From: Bacteroidota bacterium
GTDB taxonomy: Bacteria; Bacteroidota; Bacteroidia; Cytophagales; Cyclobacteriaceae
Assembly: GCA_023417955.1 (NCBI GenBank)
Contig: JAEZDW010000159.1
Span: 1-7,402 of the forward strand
Direction: 5' to 3'
DNA length: 7,402 nucleotides
Under the pieces are notes generated by a model. That model saw nothing but the letters and a program-made list of their open reading frames with translations, was not told the DNA's origin and ran no database searches. Position 1 is the stretch's first letter. Every line of letters begins with the position of its first letter. The translations under genes and the position numbers were made by a program. Positions 1 to 5,398 of this stretch are shown here, piece by piece.

Positions 1-6
1 ATGTTA

Positions 7-33
7 CCGGGACGTTAAGTTTCCGGGACGTTA
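7..33. repeat. Perfect 11-bp direct repeat, two copies
   Basis: CCGGGACGTTA occurs at 7-17 and again at 23-33, a 16-base period, just upstream of the symporter gene. All three plus-strand frames can be read through at least part of this stretch. One frame ends with a stop at 42-44, so the repeat could lie in the tail of an upstream gene rather than in a control region. An operator role is possible but unsupported beyond position and identity. Confidence 0.6.
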
Positions 34-63
34 TTCGGTTATAGCCAGTTGCACACTATTTTT

Positions 64-69
64 GAGGGA
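64..69 (+). promoter_or_regulatory. Ribosome binding site favouring the GTG start at 77
   Basis: GAGGGA lies 7 bases before the GTG at 77. The only other in-frame start in the window is TTG at 62, which has no comparable purine-rich site before it. This decides the chosen start. The site overlaps TATTTTTG (57-64), which fits the Bacteroidota -7 promoter pattern TAnnTTTG. If that promoter were used, the leader would be only a few bases long and the two readings would compete. Confidence 0.5.
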
Positions 70-76
70 AAATCGC

Positions 77-1678
77 GTGCACGAATTGGAAGAAGAGTCG
101 ACTCTGCAAACAGACAGCGCCTACCCACGGCAGCGCTGGGTGCGTTCCGGTCTTCTGATTGGTGTGGCATTAGCTACGTTTCTGTTCGCCGTCGATCTGA
201 TGGGAGCGTCTCTTACCCGTCTTGGCTCCGGATTGTCTGAAGCAATTCTCTTGGCAACGTCAAACCCCTTCAACGGACTTTTTATCGGGCTGCTTGTCAC
301 TGCCCTCTTACAAAGCAGTTCGACGACGACCGCACTCGTAGTTGCTTTTGTAGCGTCACGTCTTATAACTGTGGAGGCGGCTCTTCCGATCATTATGGGC
401 GCCAACATTGGTACAACCATTACCAGTACTATAGTGAGCCTGGGGTTCATGAACAAAAAGAAGGAATTCCGCCGGGCTGTAGCAAGCGGAACATTCCATG
501 ACTTGTTCAATATCCTCACGGTATTGATCGTGTTTCCATTGCAGTATTACTACAACTTCCTCGGACGGGTTTCAACATACATAGCCGATCGGATTTTTGT
601 ACCGGTTATCAACCCCGTTCAACATGTCGAACCCGGCAAGAGCTTTTTTGATCCGGTCATTACGGTGTTCGAAACATGGATTCCATCAGGACTGCTATTA
701 GGTGCCATTTCATTAACGTTGTTATTTGGTTCAATACTCGCCTTCCGAAGGCTGGTTTCTGACCTCCTTGATGTGAAAGAACCGCAGAGACTCGGTCGAT
801 TTTTGTCAGGATACTGGAAGTCTTTTTTCTGGGGGCTCGTCACGACCGCGGCGATACGTTCAAGTACAATAACGACGTCACTCATCGTACCTGTTGTCGC
901 GAAGAAGATTGTCGATCTGAAAAAAGCGGGACCCTTTATTATTGGTGCGAACATAGGAACAACGATCACCGCGTTTCTTGTAGTGTCGCTTAATGCAACC
1001 ACGCGTGAAGCCATCATTATAGCGTCGTCGCACCTCGTGTTTAATATCGTTGGAGTCCTTTTCTTTCTGATCATGCCGGGGATCAGGCAAATGCCTTATA
1101 GGCTTGCAAACCGGCTTGGTTCACTTACGCTTCGCTTCAGGCTTACCGGGTTTGTTTATTTGTTGAGCACATTCTTCGTTGTTCCGTTTATTTTGATTTA
1201 TCTGAATCAGGACGCCATCAGGACTTACATGCTGACTTACGAAAAAGGAGGTGAACATTACAAAGTATCGGTACGTGTGAACAAGCACACGCAACACGGC
1301 GAATGGTTATATCGCTATAGCGCGGATGCAAATCAACTGCCTGATCGAATTGAACCTGTTTCGATGCGCAAGAATGCGTTCATGGTGGGTGACGACCTGT
1401 TTCATTTTAACCGTCCGGGCTTTTGCTGGGACAATGAACGTCAGGGTACACTGGTTCACACCTGCGTTGAAGAAATTCGTCCGGCGTTTGCGATTGCCGA
1501 CCATTCTTTTGATTCGGTATACGTCTTTCGGCAAACGGTTTTGAATGGTGCTGATAGCGTCGTTCACCGCTATTATTTCGCCGGACGCGAACACGAACAC
1601 ATTCTCTTGTTACATGAATGGGATTCCCCGAGCCGGAATCAAACCCTGGAAAAACTGGTTTCATTCGAGGAGCGTTAG
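77..1678 (+). CDS. Na+/phosphate symporter family protein with orphan C-terminal domain
   Basis: Inner-membrane transporter of the Na/Pi cotransporter (NptA/SLC34-like) family, expected to import phosphate with sodium. Numbering is from the GTG start (533 aa). The family's two inverted repeats are clear. The first has QSSSTTT at 79-85, GANIGTT at 108-114 and FHDLFN at 140-145. The second has RSSTITTS from about 261, GANIGTT at 290-296 and SHLVFN at 318-323. About nine or ten hydrophobic segments lie between residues 20 and 378. The second QSSS motif reads RSST, so the usual substrate-binding Gln is Arg. After residue ~378 comes a soluble, aromatic-rich, probably beta-rich domain of ~155 residues with two Cys (about 450 and 463). 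It does not look like the PhoU helical domain often found there. The reading frame stays open to the window edge, so a start further upstream cannot be excluded. The family call is firm; the substrate is inferred. Confidence 0.9.
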   Translation: MHELEEESTLQTDSAYPRQRWVRSGLLIGVALATFLFAVDLMGASLTRLGSGLSEAILLATSNPFNGLFIGLLVTALLQSSSTTTALVVAFVASRLITVEAALPIIMGANIGTTITSTIVSLGFMNKKKEFRRAVASGTFHDLFNILTVLIVFPLQYYYNFLGRVSTYIADRIFVPVINPVQHVEPGKSFFDPVITVFETWIPSGLLLGAISLTLLFGSILAFRRLVSDLLDVKEPQRLGRFLSGYWKSFFWGLVTTAAIRSSTITTSLIVPVVAKKIVDLKKAGPFIIGANIGTTITAFLVVSLNATTREAIIIASSHLVFNIVGVLFFLIMPGIRQMPYRLANRLGSLTLRFRLTGFVYLLSTFFVVPFILIYLNQDAIRTYMLTYEKGGEHYKVSVRVNKHTQHGEWLYRYSADANQLPDRIEPVSMRKNAFMVGDDLFHFNRPGFCWDNERQGTLVHTCVEEIRPAFAIADHSFDSVYVFRQTVLNGADSVVHRYYFAGREHEHILLLHEWDSPSRNQTLEKLVSFEER

Positions 1679-1733
1679 CCCCTATTTTCCGATCTTCTCT
1701 CTATATTGCGTAAACGAAAACAGAAACGTGATC

Positions 1734-1741
1734 AAGGAAGG
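1734..1741 (+). promoter_or_regulatory. Ribosome binding site for the small holin-like protein
   Basis: AAGGAAGG ends 10 bases before the ATG at 1752. It supports that start over the in-frame GTG at 1728, which lies upstream of the site. The spacing is slightly long but workable. Confidence 0.55.
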
Positions 1742-1751
1742 TATTGCCCGG

Positions 1752-2084
1752 ATGTTGAAGCTCGACCAGGTGATCGAAAGGCTTACCGATTATGTCGAAA
1801 GCAGAATCGAGCTCGTCAAGTATGACCTGAAAGAGGATGCAGCCAGGATTCTGTCGCGCCTTTCAATTTATTTGATCGTACTTTTTGTCGGAACATTCTT
1901 TCTTCTGTTCATTAGTATTGCCGTTGCGCTTGAGTTAAGCAAGAAAGTCGGGTATTTCGGTGGATTCGGAATTGTAAGCGGCGTGTACCTGATTGCAGGT
2001 TTGATTGTCTTATTGATGCGCAATCAATTGGCAGCCAAGGTTGAGCGGGAGATAAAAATAATGGTAAAGCAAAAGAACAAGTAA
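1752..2084 (+). CDS. Small two-helix membrane protein, holin superfamily III (YqjE-like)
   Basis: A 110-residue inner-membrane protein that resembles the Phage_holin_3_6 / YqjE group by layout. It has a charged amphipathic N-terminal helix (about 1-37, rich in Glu, Lys and Arg), a first membrane segment at about 38-60, a short Gly-rich turn (YFGGFG, 68-73), a second membrane segment at about 74-89, and a basic tail ending KQKNK. Despite the family name, such chromosomal proteins are not normally lysis proteins and their function is largely unknown. No endolysin or other phage gene is nearby. The ATG at 1752 has a good ribosome binding site and gives a compact protein of typical length; the open frame further upstream overlaps the symporter gene. 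The stop at 2082-2084 directly abuts the next ATG, so this is the first gene of a tight three-gene cassette. The family call rests on layout and is fairly secure; the role is unknown. Confidence 0.82.
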   Translation: MLKLDQVIERLTDYVESRIELVKYDLKEDAARILSRLSIYLIVLFVGTFFLLFISIAVALELSKKVGYFGGFGIVSGVYLIAGLIVLLMRNQLAAKVEREIKIMVKQKNK

Positions 2085-2486
2085 ATGGAGCTAATGGATT
2101 CAGATGAGGAAAGAGGCCGCCTGCTGCGGCAGACCGCCAAACATCGTGAAGCCCTCGAAGGCGAGGTACGTATGATGACTGAAAGCACTGAGAAGATTAT
2201 CAAAAACGCGCTGATCATCGGCGGTTCGCTGGCTCTTGCATACTTTCTCGTAAGACAATTCTCCGGCCCGGTCAAGACCAAAAAGTCTAAAGAGCGCAAG
2301 CTGAAAATTGTTCAGGCGGAATCTCCGGGTGTTGTTGTCGAAAATGAAGAAAGCTATGAGCCGGGTCTGATGGGTCAGATCGGCGCAGCCCTTGCAACAC
2401 AGGCTTCCGTCTTCCTGCTGAATCTCGCCAAAGAGAAACTGATGGAATACCTGCAGTCTGTCCAGGAAAAGAAAGAAGAAGAATAA
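2085..2486 (+). CDS. Single-helix membrane protein of unknown function
   Basis: I do not recognise this 133-residue protein. It has an acidic/basic helical N-terminus (1-38) that could form a coiled coil, then one clear membrane segment at about 41-60 starting ALIIGGSLALAY. A basic stretch (KTKKSKERKLK) follows at about 65-75 and probably faces the cytoplasm. After a Pro/Glu-containing linker comes an amphipathic helix (about 95-125, LMGQIGAALATQASVFLL onward) and a Lys/Glu-rich tail. The layout recalls the E. coli YqjD/YqjK small membrane proteins that accompany YqjE, but I see no sequence signature proving a link. The ATG immediately follows the stop of the holin-like gene. A second ATG at 2094 is possible but less well placed. 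The stop overlaps the start of the GGGP synthase gene by one base, implying coupled translation. A role in membrane organisation, or as a partner of either neighbour, is inference only. Confidence 0.82.
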   Translation: MELMDSDEERGRLLRQTAKHREALEGEVRMMTESTEKIIKNALIIGGSLALAYFLVRQFSGPVKTKKSKERKLKIVQAESPGVVVENEESYEPGLMGQIGAALATQASVFLLNLAKEKLMEYLQSVQEKKEEE

Positions 2487-3235
2487 TGAACGTGCTGCAA
2501 ACTTTACTCGAGCGAAAACGTGCCGGGAAAAAATGTATAGCCATATTGTTGGATCCTGATAAGATCGAAGACACATCACGAATCCTTCCGCTCATCAATC
2601 TTGCAAGTGAAAGCTGCGTCGACTTCTTCTTCGTCGGCGGAAGTCTGATTACCACTCCAAACCTGTCGCTGGTCGTAAAGGAGATCAAGAAGAATGTCAA
2701 CATACCTGTAATATTGTTCCCCGGGAACAACATGCAGATCGACCCCGCAGCCGATGCGTTGCTTTTCCTTTCTCTCATATCAGGAAGAAATCCCGAATTG
2801 TTGATTGGACAGCACGTTGTGTCGGCGCCCATCATTCGAAACACACGTCTTGAAGTCGTGCCCACAGGTTACATGCTGATCAACTCAGGTCGACTTACCT
2901 CGGTGGCGTACATCAGCAACACGATGCCGATTCCCGAAGACAAGTACTCACTTGCGGCGAGCACGGCAATGGCTGGCGAAATGCTCGGCTTGCAATGTAT
3001 TTACCTCGACGCCGGAAGTGGCGCGGAACGCGAAATCAGTGCAAAGATGATTGCTGCCGTGCGCAAGGTTATTCAGGTTCCTTTAATTGTCGGCGGTGGA
3101 ATCAACACGGCACAAAAAGCATGGAATGCACTGGAAGCCGGGGCCGACATGATCGTCATCGGCAATGCTCTCGAAAAAAATCCTCAACTCCTCACCGAGA
3201 TCTCAGAGAAGATCTACGAGTGGAATCGCAATTAG
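2486..3235 (+). CDS. Geranylgeranylglyceryl-phosphate synthase (GGGPS/PcrB family)
   Basis: A (beta/alpha)8-barrel prenyltransferase of 249 residues. The family joins a polyprenyl diphosphate to sn-glycerol-1-phosphate through an ether bond, the first committed step of archaeal-type lipids. Signature blocks appear in order: LLDPDK (21-26), VGGS (50-53), FPGN (78-81), SGRNP (99-103), EVVPTGY (123-129), YLDAGSGA (173-180), VGGGI (202-206) and GNALE (226-230). The last two form the standard phosphate-binding loops. The SGRNP and YLDAGSGA blocks resemble the group II enzymes of archaea and Bacteroidota more than the shorter Bacillus PcrB, so GGPP is the likelier prenyl donor. The chain length and product are not proven. 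The ATG overlaps the preceding stop (TAATG), and an A/G-rich stretch upstream serves as a weak ribosome binding site. No other ether-lipid gene (G1P dehydrogenase, DGGGP synthase) lies in the window. Confidence 0.94.
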   Translation: MNVLQTLLERKRAGKKCIAILLDPDKIEDTSRILPLINLASESCVDFFFVGGSLITTPNLSLVVKEIKKNVNIPVILFPGNNMQIDPAADALLFLSLISGRNPELLIGQHVVSAPIIRNTRLEVVPTGYMLINSGRLTSVAYISNTMPIPEDKYSLAASTAMAGEMLGLQCIYLDAGSGAEREISAKMIAAVRKVIQVPLIVGGGINTAQKAWNALEAGADMIVIGNALEKNPQLLTEISEKIYEWNRN

Positions 3236-3248
3236 GTTGACGAACAAA

Positions 3249-3270
3249 GCAGCCTTACTTGATAAGCTGC
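3249..3270 (-). terminator. Small hairpin between convergent genes, possible terminator
   Basis: GCAGC (3249-3253) pairs with GCTGC (3266-3270). After a one-base bulge, TTA (3255-3257) pairs with TAA (3263-3265), leaving a five-base loop. On the minus strand the hairpin is followed by TTTGTT, giving a weak U-tract. It includes the last codons of the acyl-CoA dehydrogenase and sits in the 19-base gap before the GGGP synthase stop. The stem is short, so termination in either direction is tentative. Confidence 0.35.
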
Positions 3271-4394
3271 CGTGAGATAACCATCTTCTGAATTTCAGTT
3301 GTGCCCTCGTAAATCTGCGTGATCTTCGCATCCCGCATCAGGCGTTCAACGTGATATTCTTTTACGTAACCGTAGCCGCCGTGAATCTGTACGGCTTCCG
3401 TTGTTACTTCCTGTGCAATTTCCGATGCAAACAGTTTTGCCGTTGCAGCTGCCTTTACGAAATCCTTGTTTTGATCTTTGAGCCACGCCGCCTTGTGAAC
3501 GAGCAGACGCGCTGCGTCAATCTTCGTGGCCATCTCGGCAAGTTTGAATTGGATAGCCTGGTGTTCGTTCAATAGTTTTCCAAATGCTTTGCGTTCACTG
3601 GCATACTTAAGGGCAAGCTCGAATGCGCCCGCAGCGATACCCAATGCCTGCGCTGCTATTCCTATCCTGCCACCGTTGAGTGTGGACATCGCGAAGGTAA
3701 AACCGAAACCATCATCACCGATGCGGTTGGCCTTTGGAACTTTGACGTCGGTGAACATCAGCGAATGCGTGTCGGAACCGCGGATACCCATCTTGTCTTC
3801 TTTCTTGCCGACGACAAAACCAGGCATGCCGCGTTCAATGATAAGGGCGTTGATACCTTTGTGTTTCTTTTCCGGATCCGTCTGTGCGATTACTAAGTAT
3901 ATGCTCGCACTCTTTCCATTCGTGATCCAGTTCTTTGTTCCGTTGAGCAAATAATAGTCTCCTTTGTCTTCGGCAGTAGTACGTTGGCTTGTTGCATCGG
4001 ATCCCGCCTCAGGTTCCGATAAACAAAACGCACCAATCTTTTCTCCCGCTGCAAGAGGTTTGAGAAATCGTTCTTTCTGATCGTCGTTTCCGAATTTCTC
4101 AAGTCCCCAGCATACAAGTGAATTATTAACCGACATACACACGGAAGCTGAAGCGTCGACTTTGGAGATTTCCTCCATCGCAAGGACGTAGGAGATTGTG
4201 TCCATACCCCCGCCGTTGTAGGCAGGGTCGACCATCATTCCCATAAAGCCAAGTTCGCCCATCTTCTGAACCTGTTCTGCGGGAAATGTCTGATTGGTAT
4301 CGCGTTCAATTACGCCGGGAAGGAGCTCGTTTTGTGCGAAGTCGCGGGCTGCCTGTTGGACCGCCAGTTGCTCTTCGGAAAGTTGAAAGTTCAT
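3255..4394 (-). CDS. Acyl-CoA dehydrogenase, short-chain (butyryl-CoA) type
   Basis: A cytoplasmic FAD enzyme of 379 residues, the usual length for the family. It oxidises an acyl-CoA to the trans-2-enoyl-CoA and passes electrons to electron transfer flavoprotein. Visible blocks are the N-terminal helical domain opening MNFQLSEEQ, the FAD/substrate signature FCLSEPEAGSDA (123-134), NGTKNWITNG (151-160), GIRGSDTH (203-210), the arginine/FAD helix YASERKAFGK (264-273), and QIHGGYGY (336-343). The catalytic base is Glu363 in IYEGTTEIQ near the C-terminus, the position used by short- and medium-chain enzymes and Bcd. The sequence is closest in style to SCAD/Bcd, but chain-length preference cannot be read with certainty. 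The ATG at 4394 matches the family N-terminus. It has no Shine-Dalgarno site and is instead directly preceded by a tandem repeat. Terminators upstream separate it from the metallopeptidase gene, so it probably has its own promoter. It may serve fatty-acid or branched-chain amino-acid breakdown. Confidence 0.95.
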   Translation of the reverse strand: MNFQLSEEQLAVQQAARDFAQNELLPGVIERDTNQTFPAEQVQKMGELGFMGMMVDPAYNGGGMDTISYVLAMEEISKVDASASVCMSVNNSLVCWGLEKFGNDDQKERFLKPLAAGEKIGAFCLSEPEAGSDATSQRTTAEDKGDYYLLNGTKNWITNGKSASIYLVIAQTDPEKKHKGINALIIERGMPGFVVGKKEDKMGIRGSDTHSLMFTDVKVPKANRIGDDGFGFTFAMSTLNGGRIGIAAQALGIAAGAFELALKYASERKAFGKLLNEHQAIQFKLAEMATKIDAARLLVHKAAWLKDQNKDFVKAAATAKLFASEIAQEVTTEAVQIHGGYGYVKEYHVERLMRDAKITQIYEGTTEIQKMVISRQLIK

Positions 4395-4415
4395 AGGTAA
4401 ACAGTCAGGTAAACA
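4395..4415. repeat. Perfect 9-bp tandem repeat abutting the acyl-CoA dehydrogenase start
   Basis: AGGTAAACA occurs at 4395-4403 and 4407-4415 with a 3-base spacer. On the coding (minus) strand this reads TGTTTACCT-GAC-TGTTTACCT directly before the ATG. The copies are 12 bases apart. The position suggests an operator or a translational control element in the leader, but a chance duplication is not excluded. Confidence 0.65.
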
Positions 4416-4435
4416 AATTAGGATAATCCGGCCAT

Positions 4436-4462
4436 AAAAAAAGGCCTGAGTTATTCAGGCCT
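4436..4462 (-). terminator. Strong intrinsic terminator (second of a pair)
   Basis: AGGCCTGA (4442-4449) and TCAGGCCT (4455-4462) form a perfect 8-bp GC-rich stem with a 5-base loop. On the minus strand the stem runs straight into a seven-base T-tract (4436-4442). It lies downstream of the metallopeptidase gene and upstream of the acyl-CoA dehydrogenase gene, so it insulates one from the other. Confidence 0.88.
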
Positions 4463-4487
4463 GCAAAATAGAATGAGTTATCTGATC

Positions 4488-4521
4488 AAAAAAATCGCTC
4501 CGGACTTATTTTAGAACGATT
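4488..4521 (-). terminator. Intrinsic terminator of the metallopeptidase gene (first of a pair)
   Basis: On the minus strand AATCGTTC (4521-4514) pairs with GAGCGATT (4500-4493) as 8 bp with one G-U wobble and a 13-base loop. It is followed by a T-tract (4494-4488). The G-U pair would be an A-C mismatch in plus-strand RNA, so the element folds best in the minus direction, as expected for the peptidase transcript whose stop is at 4530-4532. Confidence 0.7.
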
Positions 4522-4529
4522 GCGCCGCG

Positions 4530-5222
4530 TTAATCCCGGCGTCCCAGGAAAATCATGACATAGTATATCAGCGTGGTAATTGCACCGATGGCAGCGACAA
4601 CGTAGGTCATAGCAGCCCATTTAAGAGCATCCTTCGCCATAGCGTGTTCCTCGCGGGTTACGATGCCACGTGCTTCCACCCATGCCAGGGCGCGTTTACT
4701 CGCGTCGAATTCAACGGGAAGTGTTACCAGTGCAAAGAGCGCGAACATGGCATAACACACGATGATAATCAGCAATGCCGTAGGAAAGAAGCCCTGAATC
4801 ATTGCCCCTCCAAATATCATGGCAAGCATCACAAAGTTCATGATCTGGCCGCTGACATTCTGAAGTGGTACCAGCGCGGACCTTAATTGAAGCATACTGT
4901 AGGCTTTCGCATGCTGGACAGCGTGGCCGCATTCGTGCGCAGCAACCGCGGTGGCAGCAGCGTTTCTTCCGTAATAAACTGCTTCGCTCAGGTTCACCGT
5001 TTTGTTAGTCGGATTGTAGTGGTCTGTCAGTTCGCCCTGCACACAGGTAACCTCTACATTGCTGATCCCGTTGTCGGCAAGCATAAGCCGCGCAACGTCA
5101 GCACCAGTAAGATCACGCGTCAGGTGAACCTGCGAATACTTGTGAAACTTGCTTTTCAGTCGCGAGCTCACAATCCACCCGATCAACATGAAAACAATAC
5201 CAATTAAAAATGCGCCTCCCAT
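4530..5222 (-). CDS. Membrane zinc metallopeptidase, YugP type
   Basis: An integral-membrane metallopeptidase of 230 residues (Zn_peptidase_2 / YugP family; B. subtilis YugP is of similar size). The zinc site HECGH is at 96-100 within AAHECGHAVQHA, giving the two His ligands and the catalytic Glu97. The conserved LPVEFDAS at 168-175 supplies Glu171, the likely third ligand. The family motif DHYNP is at 67-71. Membrane segments lie at about 3-20, 128-143, 147-168 and 203-226. The catalytic part follows the first anchor. Substrates are unknown; family members are thought to act on envelope or membrane proteins. The start at 5222 has a good ribosome binding site 7 bases upstream. The gene is followed by two intrinsic terminators and preceded by 176 non-coding bases, so it looks monocistronic or a weak read-through partner of the TonB receptor gene. 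Confidence 0.94.
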   Translation of the reverse strand: MGGAFLIGIVFMLIGWIVSSRLKSKFHKYSQVHLTRDLTGADVARLMLADNGISNVEVTCVQGELTDHYNPTNKTVNLSEAVYYGRNAAATAVAAHECGHAVQHAKAYSMLQLRSALVPLQNVSGQIMNFVMLAMIFGGAMIQGFFPTALLIIIVCYAMFALFALVTLPVEFDASKRALAWVEARGIVTREEHAMAKDALKWAAMTYVVAAIGAITTLIYYVMIFLGRRD

Positions 5223-5229
5223 AGTTATT

Positions 5230-5235
5230 TCCTTT
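5230..5235 (-). promoter_or_regulatory. Ribosome binding site of the metallopeptidase gene
   Basis: On the minus strand AAAGGA lies 7 bases before the ATG at 5222, within an A-rich stretch. It fixes the start so that the first membrane segment begins at about residue 3. Confidence 0.6.
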
Positions 5236-5329
5236 TTCTGTGTTTTCGTTTTTCCTGCTGGCGTCTTACCTCAAGCTTTGAGCCAATTCCAAATCTGAAG
5301 GGAAACATGCCAAAACGACACCAAGATAA

Positions 5330-5370
5330 CGCGGAAAACTCCGATTCCGTTTCTAAAGTCGGAAACCGCG
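5330..5370. repeat. Nested inverted repeat between receptor and peptidase genes
   Basis: Outer arms CGCGG (5330-5334) and CCGCG (5366-5370) enclose inner arms TCCGA (5340-5344) and TCGGA (5359-5363). An alternative inner stem TTCCG/CGGAA (5345-5349 and 5360-5364) competes with these. It lies about 30-70 bases past the receptor stop and could be a terminator or a processing/stability hairpin. On the minus strand only TTTT follows the inner stem, so it is not a convincing intrinsic terminator. I see nothing else clear in the rest of 5236-5398. Confidence 0.35.
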
Positions 5371-5398
5371 ACATTTTATTTGACAAATGGTCTGCATG

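Noticed and set aside
619..1074. Open frame on the minus strand opposite the symporter
   Set aside because: It mirrors the strongly conserved symporter frame, lacks a recognisable domain, and has no promoter or ribosome binding site I can see.
1245..1254. AAGGAGGTGA, a near-perfect match to the 16S anti-Shine-Dalgarno complement, inside the symporter gene
   Set aside because: The next in-frame start, GTG at 1277, is 22 bases away, too far for initiation. The bases simply encode Glu-Lys-Gly-Gly-Glu, and strong Shine-Dalgarno use is not typical of the likely host.
1545..1751. N-terminal extension of the holin-like protein into the symporter gene
   Set aside because: The extension would overlap the end of the symporter by 134 bases in another frame, and the ATG at 1752 has its own ribosome binding site and gives a normal-length protein.
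1752..2084. Phage lysis cassette or prophage remnant suggested by the holin-like protein
   Set aside because: No endolysin, structural phage gene, integrase or attachment site is present, and chromosomal members of this family occur widely outside phages.
2287..2865. Open frame on the minus strand across the unknown membrane protein and GGGP synthase
   Set aside because: It crosses the boundary of two well-supported plus-strand genes and resembles no protein I know, so it is a shadow of the opposite strand.
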